A stretch of 64,000 nucleotides of DNA from CAVYUC01 sp963771595 (GTDB lineage Bacteria; Bacteroidota; Bacteroidia; Bacteroidales; Prolixibacteraceae). Under the pieces are notes generated by a model, which was given only the letters and a program-made list of their open reading frames with translations, was not told the origin of the DNA and made no database searches. The translations under genes and the position numbers were made by a program. The DNA lies in assembly GCA_963771595.1 (NCBI GenBank), contig CAVYUC010000004.1, forward strand, positions 144,888-208,887. Reading direction: 5' to 3'. Below are positions 19,341 to 30,800 of the stretch, piece after piece (the stretch's first letter is position 1; every line of letters begins with the position of its first letter).

Positions 19341-19834
19341 ACGATTTCTTCCAGATGTTTGCGTTTCTTTTCCGGCGGATCGATATCGGGATAACCGATT
19401 GGCAATATTACAGCAGGCTCAATGTGTTCAGGAAGGTCAAATAATTCTGCACATTTAGGCGCATCAAAGTTACAAACCCAGCAGGTTCCCAGGCCCAGTT
19501 CAGTTGCCTGTAAAGTCATATGGTCGGTGGCAATGGCAATATCAACATCAGCAAAATCTTTTTCATCCGATTTTCTTTTCCATGATTTTGAATGGTTGGA
19601 ACAAATCAGGATAATTGCAGGTGCACTTTTAATCCATTCCCTGTTGTAAACAGAATATATTTTTTCCAGATTTTCAGCATTCTGAAAAACGATAAAATGC
19701 CATGGTTGATAATTTACTGCCGAAGGTGCCAATCGCCCCGCCTCCAGCACCTGGAAAAGTTTTTCGTGTTCAATTTTCTGGTTTTTATATTTTCTTACTG
19801 AAAAACGATGCGAAATTATTTCATTTAAATTCAT
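19304..19834 (-). CDS. Nitroreductase family protein
   Basis: The protein has 176 residues, of the short nitroreductase type. The FMN-binding signatures are HRFSVRKYKNQKI at the N-terminus, AGRLAPSAVNYQPWHFIVF, and LGLGTCWVCNFDA with the final VILPIGYPD. These enzymes reduce nitro compounds, quinones or flavins with NAD(P)H in the cytoplasm. The physiological substrate is unknown. Its 3' end overlaps the aminotransferase on the opposite strand by 37 bases. Confidence 0.9.
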   Translation of the reverse strand: MNLNEIISHRFSVRKYKNQKIEHEKLFQVLEAGRLAPSAVNYQPWHFIVFQNAENLEKIYSVYNREWIKSAPAIILICSNHSKSWKRKSDEKDFADVDIAIATDHMTLQATELGLGTCWVCNFDAPKCAELFDLPEHIEPAVILPIGYPDIDPPEKKRKHLEEIVYWEHFPVTGLQ

Positions 19835-20100
19835 AAATAAGACTTAAAAGTATTTTTATAGATTTTCAAATTATAAGTTAATGCATAAAAGTATTTAATA
19901 TTGTGAAGCAAAACAAGCTTTAAAATGATGATTATTCTTAATAAGTCTAAATAACTTTTCGTCTGACAAAAACAACTAATTTAATAATTAAAATCCATGT
20001 TATAAAGCATATAGGAAAAATGAAACGCAGTTGTAACAGTTTCGTCTTCTTAATACAAATAGCATGAAAACGGAAAAATTAAATTTAAAAAGTTATTGTC
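19835..20100. other. AT-rich divergent intergenic region
   Basis: About 266 bases between divergent genes. No gene, RNA or clear promoter match is visible. Confidence 0.4.
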
Positions 20101-20571
20101 ATGAAAAAAGTGAGTATTATTTCAACATTGTTAATTTTTATGGTGGTTTTTACAGTTTCGGCCAATGCAACCGGTTTGCGCGAGGATTTCAAAAAATTCG
20201 AAATTGAAAAAGTCGATAATCTTTACCTTGGAAAAAAGGTTGACCAGGTGTGGACAATTGCATATGGCGAAAATGAAAAACCTGTTACTGTTGTAAAACG
20301 TCATACTTTTGACGGAGTGGAGTACATGGTTCATTCACAGTATTTTGAAGTTTGTTATGCCAGTACATCAACAGGTTTTGGCGTTAGAAAAGCAAAAAAA
20401 TCATGGTGCGATGTTCCTAAAAGCATTACGAATGCTGTAATTAATCAGAATCAGTTACAAAATCAGGAAATTATTACACCAAACAAAGTAGATGATGAAA
20501 AAGCACTTGGATTAATAGCCTGTTACTTGCCTGAGCTGCTAAATGATGGTTACACTCATCTTCTCAATTAA
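20101..20571 (+). CDS. Exported protein of unknown function
   Basis: The protein has 156 residues with a clear signal peptide, MKKVSIISTLLIFMVVFTVS with ANA before Thr. The mature part is mixed alpha/beta, with VDQVWTIAYGENEKPVTVVK, a conserved-looking YFEVCYAST and a late LIACYLPELL. Three cysteines are present in the mature chain. No family is recognised. It is a single gene followed by a hairpin and faces the small zinc-ribbon gene. Confidence 0.75.
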   Translation: MKKVSIISTLLIFMVVFTVSANATGLREDFKKFEIEKVDNLYLGKKVDQVWTIAYGENEKPVTVVKRHTFDGVEYMVHSQYFEVCYASTSTGFGVRKAKKSWCDVPKSITNAVINQNQLQNQEIITPNKVDDEKALGLIACYLPELLNDGYTHLLN

Positions 20572-20596
20572 TTTATTAACAGTATTGCAAAAAATT

Positions 20597-20624
20597 AAAA
20601 GCCGCGGGAAACTGCGGTTTTTTT
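20597..20624. terminator. Probable terminator between convergent genes
   Basis: AAAAGCCGC and GCGGTTTTTTT form a short stem with one bulge followed by a T-run on the plus strand; the A-run on the other side could serve the minus-strand gene. Confidence 0.55.
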
Positions 20625-20811
20625 ATATACATCCGCAAACCAAATCATCTGCCAGGCTATCAAGATAAACCTCAACCATCTTCTTTTCATTTTCCGAGCC
20701 TTTGCAAAAACTGCACACCGGCAAAAGAACATCTTTATTTTTTTCGACGCTTTCAGAATTGATTTCCTTTTGGCAAACAAAACACCTGTTTTTAAAATTT
20801 TTCACGGTCAT
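20623..20811 (-). CDS. Small zinc-ribbon-like protein
   Basis: The 62-residue protein starts at 20811 (MTVKNFKNRCFVCQKEINSE); an upstream start at 20841 would add ten residues. Two CxxC knuckles, CFVC and CSFC, separated by about 22 residues, suggest a zinc ribbon, and the chain ends in CGCI. No signal peptide is present. A protein- or nucleic-acid-binding role is possible, but nothing in the neighbourhood points to one. Confidence 0.6.
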   Translation of the reverse strand: MTVKNFKNRCFVCQKEINSESVEKNKDVLLPVCSFCKGSENEKKMVEVYLDSLADDLVCGCI

Positions 20812-21174
20812 ATTTAATGTATGATCAAAGATAAATATCAATATGTATGGTTTTAAGTTTTATTGTTACATGTTTTTAAATTTTAACAAAAACATAAAAC
20901 TTTGAGCAATAGAAATTAAGCATTTTTATAAGAATAATTCCGCGAGGTTTTGCCTCGGGGGTCTGATTTTAATGGGCTGTATTTACAGTAGTATAAATTT
21001 CGCTTCGGAATGTGATTGTTTTATTTCTGTTATTATAAAGAAGGAATAAAAATAATGCTGAACCCGCATTGAGAACAAGATTTATGTCATACATTATTAA
21101 TGCTATACAATTTAATTAGTAAAAAATGTACATGTTGTATTGTTTTTGTAATGAATGATTAATTATATTCGTGC
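20812..21174. other. Intergenic region upstream of the HTCS regulator
   Basis: About 360 bases, very AT-rich, without a gene. It contains an isolated GC-rich hairpin at 20940-20960 (CGAGG, loop TTTTG, CCTCG) in otherwise AT-rich sequence, and near 21164 TATATTCG, one mismatch from the TAnnTTTG element, 3 bases before the regulator's start. Confidence 0.45.
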
Positions 21175-24100
21175 ATGAAAAATTTCATCCTTTTTGGTCT
21201 ATTAGTGGTAATAATCCCCAATGTAACCTATAGCGATGATTTTAGGTATTTACGAAACAAGGAAGGATTAATTGATGGTGAAATTAATTCGATTGTGCAG
21301 GATAGTTCGGGTTTTATGTGGTTTGCCACCTGGTCGGGACTGATGAAGTACGATGGATTTAACTTCGAATTATTCAGGCCCGAATTGGGCAATCCTTTTA
21401 GTATTCCTGATAAAAAAATTAAAAAATTATTTGTTGATTCTGAAGACAATTTATGGATTGCAACTTCTTCATACCTTTGCAGATACAATAAACTGAAAAA
21501 CAATTTTCAGAAGATTCAGTTCGACAGGGAAGACGATGAAATCAATCTACTTAACCTTGAAGAAATTGAAAAGCATTTAATTGTGCATGCAAACGACGGG
21601 GTATACCTTCTTCCTTTAAATAAAAGTAAAACACCAGGTTACAGAGCCAAAAAAGCCAAAATTATTTACGATAATCAGCAGACTTCCTTTTATTTTCATT
21701 ATTCGTTTAGTTTCAATGATACCTTGTTGCTGGTTAATAACAGCAACAGTACTGCATCGTCAGTGTGCTTTGCAGGATTAAGTTTTTCCAGCGGCGATAC
21801 AACAATTGTAATCGATAAAGTATTCAAATCGGATGATTTAGTCAACGACATGGAATTTGTTCCGGTGGAAAATAAACTTTATGTAGCTACCACCAACGGT
21901 GTGGTACCATTTTCACTGGATAACCGGAAGTTTTTAAATGAGAGGTATTTTCAGGGAAAAGACATTCAGAAAGTAATTTACACCAGTAACCATAAACTTT
22001 TTTGTTCAGCGCCAAAACCGGAATTGCTGTGTTTGAATATGCACACCGGAGGCACCAGCAAGTATGTGTCGAACCCATTTGAATTGGGAACAATATTACC
22101 CAGTAACATTCATACTTTGTATGAAGATTTTTCGGGAAATTTATGGGTTGGACACCAGGGGCAGGGAATAAGTATAATGAATTTGTACCACAAAGAATTT
22201 TATTCTTTTCAAAGAGATTTGTTAAACAATAATTCATTGAATTCGAATATAATTATGTGTTTTGACGGAACAGAAAATGAAATTTTCATTGGCTGCAGAA
22301 CCGGAGGCTTAAATATTTTCTCAAAAAATGATCTTCATAAAAAGTCGCCTGATTATAAACGGTTGTCAATAGTGCCGGAACATACACCGGCAGCCATAAA
22401 CGATGGTATTTGGGATATTGAAAAGCAATCCGATTCATTGTTTTGGCTGGGCACCGATTTGGGCTTGTTCCAGTTGGTAAAAACGAACAAAGACTGGAAA
22501 ATTAAACGTTTCAGAGGAAAGCCGGAGATAAACAATTTAATCCGGAAAATTTATGTGGATAAAAACGACAATTTATGGTGCGGGACTTTTGAGGAGGGAT
22601 TAATTTTTATACCCCGTCCAAATCAGAATCAGGAGGGAATTAATTACCGGTATCCTTCTGTATCAGGCGATCCTGCTACTTTGTCGGCAAATACGGTACA
22701 CGATATTTATATCGACAGTAAAAACAGGTTATGGATTGCAACAATTGAGGGATTAAACCTGCTCAAAGGGCGATACGAAAGTCTTGATTTATCGGGAAAA
22801 ACAAAACCAGCTATGGAATTTAAACGATATGTGGCTGCCGAAAATCAGGATAACAACAGCTTAAACAACAATGAAATTAATAATATATATGAGAATTACG
22901 ATGGTACATTGTGGCTTGCAACACAGGGCGGTGGTATAAATATTTTTGATCCTGAAAATGAAATATTTGATCATTTAACCACTTCAGACGGATTGCCTTC
23001 AAATGATGTTTTGGCCATGCTTCCCGATGAAGACGGGACGTTGTGGATAAGCACAATCAACGGATTGGTATCGTACCAAAGGTTTAACAATACCCCATCT
23101 TTTACTAAATTTGATTATGGTGATGGTATTCAGGGTGAAACATTTATGGTGAATTCGTATTATAAAGCCACCGATGGTCAAATGTTTTTCGGCGGCGATA
23201 ATGGTTTTACTGCTTTTTATCCGAGAGCTGTTACCATAAATCATACAAAACCAAAAATTGCTTTTTCAAATCTCTCTTTCCGTAATGTTTTGGTACAAGT
23301 TGGCGATACACTTTCCAACGGATATATATTAAACAATACAATCAATAATACAGAGCGCATCGTTTTGCCGTTTAAGAAGAGCTATTTTAAAATTGATGTG
23401 GCAACCCTGCATTTTCAGGAACCGGCGAAAAACAGGTTTGCCTACCTGCTTGAAAATTACATGAAAGGCTGGCATTCGGTTCCTACAGAAAATAATTCAA
23501 TTGAATTTGCCAACCTTCCGTACGGTAAATATCTGCTAAAAGTAAAAGCCATAAATTCTGACAATGTAGAATCAGCCGGTATAAAAACACTGCAAATAGA
23601 AATTCAACCTCCGTGGTACAAAACCTGGTACATGACTTCGCTATTTTCTATGATAGCAATTTCATTAATAATGGGGCTCATTTATATTGTTGTTAACCGT
23701 CAGCGGCTGATTTACCAGAAGAAACTTGATTCGGTGACCATTGACAACAATGAAAACAAAATGATGTTTTTAACCAGCATAGCGCATGAATTAAGAACGC
23801 CGTTGAGCCTTGTGATTGCTCCTATCGAGGATTTGATTAAAAATCAGCCTGTTGAGAAACATTGGAACAATCATTTACAGTTAATTCACAGGAATTCAAA
23901 TTACCTGCTGAGGTTGGTAAATCAAATAATCGATTTCAGGAAACTGGATGCCGGCAAACTTAAGTTGCAGCTAAAACGTACAGATATTGTGCGTGTTATA
24001 AAAGATGTTGTTCTTAATTTTAAAGGATACGAAAGCAGCCGAAATATCAACCTTTATATGCAGGTGCCGGCAGAATCAGTTTATGTTTCCATTGATATTC

Positions 24101-25320
24101 AAAAAATTGAGGAGGTATTGTACAATTTGATTTCAAATGCTTTCAAACACACTTTCGACAACCATTCCATCATTGTGTCCATGAAGTTTTTGCAAAAAAG
24201 CATATCAAACGGTTCGGCAGCTAAAACAATTCGAATTTCGGTAGTGAATGAAGGAAAAGAAATTACAGGAGAAGATAAAACAAGAATATTTGAACGGTTT
24301 TACAAAGTCGATGAAAATATTGAAGGGGCAGGAATCGGACTTTCATTTTCAAAATCGCTGGTAGAAATGCACAACGGAACTATTCAAGTTGAGTCGATAC
24401 CGGAGAAGGGTGTTGTATTTCATGTGGATTTGCCGTTTACAGAAATTGAAATGAATAACCAGCTGCTGAAAGAGCCTGAAACAGAGCCTTTATTGATAAA
24501 ATCAGCAAGTTTAAATAAAAACCTGGAAGCACCACCGGTTGAACTTAAAGACAGCCGCAAAATCTTAATTGTTGAAGATAATGAAGAACTTCGGGAGTTT
24601 CTTTTCAGTTTTATTGCGCGAAATTACAATTGTGTGGTAGCATCAAATGGACTGGAAGCGCTGGAAATTATTAACAAACAAAATCCGGCTATTGTTATAT
24701 CAGATATTATTATGCCGCGAATGGATGGTTATGAACTGTGTGCAAAAATAAAAGGCAATGTAAAAACATGCCACACTCCGGTAATATTGTTAACAGCTAA
24801 AAATTCCGAAGAGCAAAAGATTGAAGGATACCGGGTTGGGGCCGATGCATATATAACCAAACCATTTGATATTAACCTTTTGATGGCACAAATAAACCGT
24901 TTGATTATCAACCGTGAATTAATAAGAGAAAAATACCGTACCCAGAATTTTATGGTGGAGGTTGAAAAAAATTCAGGTTCAAAAGATGAACAATTCGTAA
25001 AAACAGTCAGGAATATTCTTGATGCCAACATTTCAGATCCTGAATTTAATGTCAACAGATTGTCCGATGAATTAAACATCAGCACAACACAATTGTATCG
25101 TCGGTTAAAAGCGCTTACCGGACATTCGCCGGTTGAGTTTATCCGGATATTAAAACTGCAAAAAGCATATAATTTATTAAGTGAGCAAAACAATACAGTG
25201 AAAGAAGTGTGTTATCTGACCGGATTTAATAATTTGTCATACTTTATAAAATGTTTCAAGGAACAATTCGGCACAACGCCCGCTAATTTCAGGGATAACG
25301 GAATAAAAGAGACCAATTAG
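21175..25320 (+). CDS. Hybrid two-component system regulator (HTCS) of the polysaccharide locus
   Basis: The single 1381-residue protein combines sensor, kinase and transcription factor. A signal peptide (1-20) is followed by about 14 Reg_prop propeller repeats in the periplasm (examples: SSGFMWFATWSGLMKYDG and KNRLWIATIEGLNLL) and a Y_Y_Y domain near 740-815 (FQEPAKNRFAYLLENYMKGW). A membrane segment lies at about 822-842. Next come HisKA with phosphoacceptor His871 in SIAHELRTPLSLV, HATPase_c (NLISNAFKHT, GAGIGLSFSKSLVEMH), a receiver with Asp1177 in VISDIIMPRMDG and an AraC-type helix-turn-helix at about 1280-1375. HTCS proteins bind glycan fragments in the periplasm and activate adjacent susC/D genes. 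Here the adjacent locus starts 178 bases downstream. Confidence 0.97.
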   Translation: MKNFILFGLLVVIIPNVTYSDDFRYLRNKEGLIDGEINSIVQDSSGFMWFATWSGLMKYDGFNFELFRPELGNPFSIPDKKIKKLFVDSEDNLWIATSSYLCRYNKLKNNFQKIQFDREDDEINLLNLEEIEKHLIVHANDGVYLLPLNKSKTPGYRAKKAKIIYDNQQTSFYFHYSFSFNDTLLLVNNSNSTASSVCFAGLSFSSGDTTIVIDKVFKSDDLVNDMEFVPVENKLYVATTNGVVPFSLDNRKFLNERYFQGKDIQKVIYTSNHKLFCSAPKPELLCLNMHTGGTSKYVSNPFELGTILPSNIHTLYEDFSGNLWVGHQGQGISIMNLYHKEFYSFQRDLLNNNSLNSNIIMCFDGTENEIFIGCRTGGLNIFSKNDLHKKSPDYKRLSIVPEHTPAAINDGIWDIEKQSDSLFWLGTDLGLFQLVKTNKDWKIKRFRGKPEINNLIRKIYVDKNDNLWCGTFEEGLIFIPRPNQNQEGINYRYPSVSGDPATLSANTVHDIYIDSKNRLWIATIEGLNLLKGRYESLDLSGKTKPAMEFKRYVAAENQDNNSLNNNEINNIYENYDGTLWLATQGGGINIFDPENEIFDHLTTSDGLPSNDVLAMLPDEDGTLWISTINGLVSYQRFNNTPSFTKFDYGDGIQGETFMVNSYYKATDGQMFFGGDNGFTAFYPRAVTINHTKPKIAFSNLSFRNVLVQVGDTLSNGYILNNTINNTERIVLPFKKSYFKIDVATLHFQEPAKNRFAYLLENYMKGWHSVPTENNSIEFANLPYGKYLLKVKAINSDNVESAGIKTLQIEIQPPWYKTWYMTSLFSMIAISLIMGLIYIVVNRQRLIYQKKLDSVTIDNNENKMMFLTSIAHELRTPLSLVIAPIEDLIKNQPVEKHWNNHLQLIHRNSNYLLRLVNQIIDFRKLDAGKLKLQLKRTDIVRVIKDVVLNFKGYESSRNINLYMQVPAESVYVSIDIQKIEEVLYNLISNAFKHTFDNHSIIVSMKFLQKSISNGSAAKTIRISVVNEGKEITGEDKTRIFERFYKVDENIEGAGIGLSFSKSLVEMHNGTIQVESIPEKGVVFHVDLPFTEIEMNNQLLKEPETEPLLIKSASLNKNLEAPPVELKDSRKILIVEDNEELREFLFSFIARNYNCVVASNGLEALEIINKQNPAIVISDIIMPRMDGYELCAKIKGNVKTCHTPVILLTAKNSEEQKIEGYRVGADAYITKPFDINLLMAQINRLIINRELIREKYRTQNFMVEVEKNSGSKDEQFVKTVRNILDANISDPEFNVNRLSDELNISTTQLYRRLKALTGHSPVEFIRILKLQKAYNLLSEQNNTVKEVCYLTGFNNLSYFIKCFKEQFGTTPANFRDNGIKETN

Positions 25321-25354
25321 AATGAAGTGATACAAATAATGCAAGAATAACACA

Positions 25355-25387
25355 TTTAATTAATATGAATATTTTTATCTATTTTTG
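25355..25387 (+). promoter_or_regulatory. Candidate promoter of the polysaccharide locus
   Basis: TATTTTTG at 25380-25387 matches TAnnTTTG exactly. TTTA at 25355-25358 is one base from TTTG but the spacing is 21 instead of about 19. The predicted leader before the first FAS1 gene would be about 105 bases. It is the natural place for HTCS control. Confidence 0.45.
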
Positions 25388-25498
25388 AGCGATTTGTAGT
25401 ATAAGTAATAGCATTTATGACATTTTTCAAACATCTTTTTTTATATGTTTGAGCCCTCGTTTAAAAAACTTAAGCAATTGAATAAATTACTAAACAAT

Positions 25499-27811
25499 AT
25501 GACCAGAATTAAGCCCGTTTTGATGCTTGCATCTCTGCTGCTAATTATTATTATTAGTTGCGTTGATGATGATAGTTTGGATCCGAAGTACCAAAGGCCC
25601 GAATGGCTTGCGGGAAAACTTTATGACCAGATACTGGAGCAGGAAGATCTGTCCACTTTCGCAGAATGTATTAAACTTACCGGTTACGATGAAATAATTA
25701 ATGTATCGGGAAGTTATACAGTTTTTGCGCCGACCAATGAAGCGTTCAATGAATTTTTCGCTTCAAATCCCAATTATAATAGTGTTCAAGATATCCCGCA
25801 GGATGAATTGTCCAACATTGTGAAATATCACATTGTGCAAAATCCATGGAGTAAAAATCAGCTGCGCACGCTGGATGTTTATGGCTGGATTGACACTCTT
25901 GATATTAATAATGATGAGCCCCGCGGCTTTAAAAGGGAAACACTGTTATTAAACAAGAACCGTAAATACGGAGTTGCTCCGGGCAATAATAAAAACATTA
26001 TTATTGTAGATACACTGCAATCGAACTGGACACGCAAAGTTGCTACCGATTCGCGCAAGTTTGTTCCGGTATTTTTTCAGCAGTATCTCGATATTTACGA
26101 TCTTAACCGCAGCGATTATGAGTTTTATTTCAATCGCCCGTTTGAAGGAGATACCAATTTATATTATGCCGGTGCAAAAGTTGTGAGTGCAGAAATTTTT
26201 GCGGAAAATGGTTTTATATATGAAATAGACAAAGTTGTAACGCCACTTCAAAACGCTGCCCAGATTATGGCCGATGAAAGTGGTCAGCATAAATACACTG
26301 ATTTTCTAAGTTTGGTGAATAGCTTTCCTGATTTTCAGTATAATGATGAAAAAACCAAAGATCAATCCGGAGCGGATCAGGGATTGGTGGTTGATTCACT
26401 TTTCGATTTGACTTATCCTGATTTGACTTTCAATATAACCGGAGAAAAAACCAAACCACCGACAGGTACTTACGGTTTGCCACAGGATGTAACCATTCGT
26501 TATCATCATGGAATAATGGCGCCAACAAATACAGCTTATGCAAATTTCGAAAATCAGTTTTTTAGAATTCCGCGAGGCTGGGGAAGTATTAATGGTTCGC
26601 CCGATCATGTTAAAAGAATCATCGTAAATACTCACTTGTCTATAAATCCTGTATATCCTACCGATTTCGAGGAAGGTTTTTATAACGGAGAAAATGATAT
26701 TATAAAATTGGATGAAGGGAACATTGTTGAAAAAGAATTTGGAAGCAATGCAACTTTTATTGGATTAAGCGATGCCATAGTGCCGAGAGCTTTTTCAAGC
26801 ATTACCGGACCTATTTATTTGCAACAGGGATTTTCAAAAGTGATGTTTGCAATAGAACAGGCAGGATTACTGGCTGCGCTGAAAAGACCAGGGAAAAACT
26901 ACAGTTTCTTCATTGAATCGAATGCCAACACTTCTGCGGATTCATCCTTGATTTATGATCAGGTAAGGGATCGGTTTTCAGTGTTCCAGATTTCTCCCGG
27001 AGGATTTCAGCAACGGTTTTTAAATCAGAACGATTTAAGAACATTATTGCTGAATCATGTTGCAACTGAAGTTCCAAAAGGCATTGCACGGAAGGAATTT
27101 ATTCCAAACCTGGCCGGTAATTTCCTGATTTTTGATAACGAAACAGGAATCGTTTCCGGAACCGGTCCAACTACTGTTGGTTATCAGGGAACAATGCAGG
27201 CGCCTAATTTTCCGACTCAGTTAACCCAGGCTGACAATGGCGTTACCTACGAAGTTAATAACTGGTTTAGTTTTACCAGCTCAACCATATATACAAAAAT
27301 TTCAACGACTTCAAAATACAGCGAATTCCACAGGCTCTTACAAAAAGCCGGTCTGTCGCAGGATAAAGAATTCCGGTATAATTTCCTTTCCGACACCGAA
27401 TTTTATACCGTATTTATTCCAAGTAATGAAGCGCTAAAAGAAGCAAATGTAAATGCCATGACCATTCCGGAACTGAGAAAATTCCTAATGCTGCATTTTG
27501 TTCAGGGAGCGCTTATTTTTACCGATGGCAGCAAACCTGCAGGTTATTACGAAACAGCAAGGGTGGACGAAGCATCGACTCCGTTTTCAACAGTATATAC
27601 ACAAATATATATTGATCCGGGTATTGATGAAATCGGTATCCAGGCAAAAGATGGATCAGACTATGTACATTTTGAGGAATCTCAAGGAACAAACATTCTT
27701 GTAGGAGTAAACTTAAGCGAAGGCCAGTCGGTATATCCCAATATTTATAACAATGGCGTTATCCATGAGATAGACAAAGTTTTAAAAGTTGAAGAATTAG
27801 ATACCAATTAA
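25499..27811 (+). CDS. FAS1 (fasciclin) domain lipoprotein 1
   Basis: The protein has 770 residues with the start at 25499 (MTRIKPVLMLASLLLIIIIS followed by the lipobox Cys); an in-frame ATG at 25445 would put 18 residues before the signal. FAS1 units are visible from about 40 (YTVFAPTNEAFNEFF), further units in the middle (MFAIEQAGLLAALK), and one near the end (YTVFIPSNEALKEA, LRKFLMLHFVQGALIF, VIHEIDKVLKV). The chain probably has four. FAS1 domains are adhesion modules. Sitting directly before susC/D, it is likely a surface lipoprotein that binds glycan or partners with the SusC/D complex; this is inference. Confidence 0.88.
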   Translation: MTRIKPVLMLASLLLIIIISCVDDDSLDPKYQRPEWLAGKLYDQILEQEDLSTFAECIKLTGYDEIINVSGSYTVFAPTNEAFNEFFASNPNYNSVQDIPQDELSNIVKYHIVQNPWSKNQLRTLDVYGWIDTLDINNDEPRGFKRETLLLNKNRKYGVAPGNNKNIIIVDTLQSNWTRKVATDSRKFVPVFFQQYLDIYDLNRSDYEFYFNRPFEGDTNLYYAGAKVVSAEIFAENGFIYEIDKVVTPLQNAAQIMADESGQHKYTDFLSLVNSFPDFQYNDEKTKDQSGADQGLVVDSLFDLTYPDLTFNITGEKTKPPTGTYGLPQDVTIRYHHGIMAPTNTAYANFENQFFRIPRGWGSINGSPDHVKRIIVNTHLSINPVYPTDFEEGFYNGENDIIKLDEGNIVEKEFGSNATFIGLSDAIVPRAFSSITGPIYLQQGFSKVMFAIEQAGLLAALKRPGKNYSFFIESNANTSADSSLIYDQVRDRFSVFQISPGGFQQRFLNQNDLRTLLLNHVATEVPKGIARKEFIPNLAGNFLIFDNETGIVSGTGPTTVGYQGTMQAPNFPTQLTQADNGVTYEVNNWFSFTSSTIYTKISTTSKYSEFHRLLQKAGLSQDKEFRYNFLSDTEFYTVFIPSNEALKEANVNAMTIPELRKFLMLHFVQGALIFTDGSKPAGYYETARVDEASTPFSTVYTQIYIDPGIDEIGIQAKDGSDYVHFEESQGTNILVGVNLSEGQSVYPNIYNNGVIHEIDKVLKVEELDTN

Positions 27812-27861
27812 GAATAAAGATCAATTTTCAGAATAAATTAAACCTAAGGTTTTTGAACAAG

Positions 27862-30800
27862 ATGAAAAAAATCAAGTCAGCCATAATTCTTGTAGTTACC
27901 ATTTTTAGCTTTATCAGTGTAAGTGCCCAGCAAAAAACAATTTTAAGGGGAAGGGTAATTGATAAAGCAGATAATACTACAATTATAGGTGCAAACATTG
28001 TAGAATACGACAAGGAAGATCGCGTTGTGAATGGTACAATCACCAATGTAAACGGTGACTTTGTATTGCAAATGAACGATCCTTCCAATACGGTGAGAGT
28101 GAGTGTGATTGGTTACAAAGCCAAGGAAATTCCGGTTGATCCTTCAAAATCAATTATGGTAGAAATGGAATCTTCGGATGTTGCACTTGGTGAAGTAACA
28201 GTAACTGCAGAAGCAAAATCATCTAACAGCTTAACGAACCTCGAAGAGCGCGATAAAACATCATCTTCAGTAAAAGTAGATTTGATGGATATGCAGGATG
28301 CAGGTGTGGTTTCGGCCGCCGATGCATTGCAGGGGAAGGTGAGCGGACTGGATATTATCAGCGCTTCGGGTGACCCCGGTTCAGGTTCTCAGCTTGTAAT
28401 TCGTGGTTTAAGTTCCATGGGTAACAACCAACCGCTTATTGTAATTGATGGTATTCCGCAGTTTAAAGTAGAAAGCAGTTTCGATTTAAGTTCTGCAGAT
28501 ACAGAAGATATCAGTAACCTGATTAACATTGCTCTGCAGGATATAAAATCTATTGAAGTACTGAAAGATGCTGCCTCCACAGCAATTTACGGTTCGCGTG
28601 GTGCCGATGGTGTTTTACTTATCGAAACCAATAAAGGACGAATGGGAAAAGTGCAGTTTGATTATCAGTACAAATACAGTTTAAACGCGCAGCCGCCGGC
28701 AATTCCGATGTTAAGTGGTGACGAATATATTATGTTGCAGTTGGAAGAATGGCACAACAGCCGCGGAGTTTTCCAGATACCGCCGGAAATTGCCTACGAC
28801 CGTGATTATGTTGATTTTTACAACTATTCTGCAAATACCGACTGGTTGAAAGAAATTACACAAAATGGAATTACCCACGACAATTACTTCAGTGTATCTG
28901 GTGGTGGCGAAAAAACAAGATATTATACTTCGTTCAGTTATGTCGATGAAGGGGGTACAACAATTAATACCAGCGCAAAACGCTTTCAGACCCGTGTAAA
29001 CCTGGATTATTTCCTTTCGCGGAAACTTGTTTTCCAGGTTAAATTTGCATACCGCTCAAATGGCACTGAACGAAATCTTAAAATCAGTGATAGAAATATT
29101 CGGGAGATGGCTTATATTAAAGCGCCGAACATGAGTATCTGGGAATACGACGCAAACGGAAATCCAACCGGGGAATATTTCACTCCAATCAACAGTTACC
29201 AGGGCGACGGTGTAACTTATTTTAACCCTGTTGCAGTGGCTAAACTCGGCAGAAACGACAGGCAGGAAAATGCGCTTGAAAATACATTTGTGTTGCAGTA
29301 TCGTTTTAACGACTGGATTACATACCGTGAAACAATATCATTTCAGTATGCAGGAACAAAGGAAAAAAATTACCTGCCATATAATGCTATCGGGCAGGAT
29401 TGGCTGGGATGGCAGATCAATAAAGCTGAAGAAGGAAACAGTCTGAACCAAAGTATCCGCACAGAAACGCAGGTTGCTTTTTCAAATCCGTTTGAAAGCG
29501 ATCGGCACGAACTTTCCGGCGCATTTACCTGGATTACCAATCAGCAGGGATATGAATGGATGAATATTCAGAGTAACCGCACGCCAAGTACCGATATTAA
29601 GGATCCGGCTGTTGATGCACAAATCAACTGGATTGGTACCGGCTCAGGCGAAGACCGTCTGGTCAGTGGTGCAGGTAACGTAAACTATAAATTTCTTGAC
29701 AGGTACCTGTTTACCGGTAACTTAAGAGCCGATGCTCATTCTTCGTTCGGACAAAACAACCGCTGGGGTTTGTTTAAAGGATTGTCTTTCGGATGGCGTT
29801 TTTCAGACGAACCATTTTTGAATTCTCTTGATTTTCTGGGAGAAAGTATGTTGCGCGTTAGCTGGGGTGTGGCCGGAAGGCAACCTGGAGATCCTTATGC
29901 ACGTTTTGCAACTTACGAATCAACCAGCAGTGGTAGTTATATTGTAAATCCTGCAATTGCCCCATCAAGTATCCAGCTAAATAACCTGATGTGGGAAAAC
30001 ATTACGTCGTTTGATGTAGGTGCAGAATTAAACCTGTTTGATGACCGGGTATATATGGAAGCCGATTTTTACCAGAAGGTAACCAATGATATTTTATTTG
30101 GAGATTACAAAATTCCTTATTCTTCAGGATATGACAAGTTAAAATTTTTAAATGGCGGCCAATTGAGTAATTATGGCTGGGAATTAATGGCTGATTTTAA
30201 AATAATTCGTACAAGAGACTGGTTATGGGGAGTCAATTTTAACACTTCACAAAACATCAATACATTTAACAAATTACCCGATAACTTTAATACAGAACAA
30301 TCTACCTCAATCGGTAACGGCCAGTATCCGTTAAGAGTTGTTGAAGGTGAGCCAATCGGTTCGTTCTTTGGTTTCCGGTACAAAGGAGTTTATGCAAGCG
30401 ATGCCGATGCAATTGCAAAAGATGCCGATGGAAACATTCTTCGCGATGGAGAAGGACGGCCGATTCCCATGCAATATATCGATACGTACACGTTCAAGGG
30501 CGGAGACCCAATTTATGAGGATATTAATAAAGACGGTAAAATTGATTTAAATGACGTCGTGTATATTGGCGACTCCAATCCAAACTTTATAGGTGGTTTT
30601 GGTACAACGGTTAAATACAAAAATTTCAATTTATCGGTTGCATTCCACTACCGTGTTGGTTTCGACATTGTTAACATGATTGCATTGCAAACCGAAGGAA
30701 TGAACAACCGCGACAACCAAAGTAAGGCTGTACTTAGCCGCTGGCGTGTTCAGGGACAGGATGAAGTTGGAATGCTGCCAAGAGCTTACCTTAATCATCC

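Noticed and set aside
20940..20960. Terminator or RNA gene before the HTCS gene
   Set aside because: The stem is only five pairs plus a broken extension and has no T-run; not enough to call a function.
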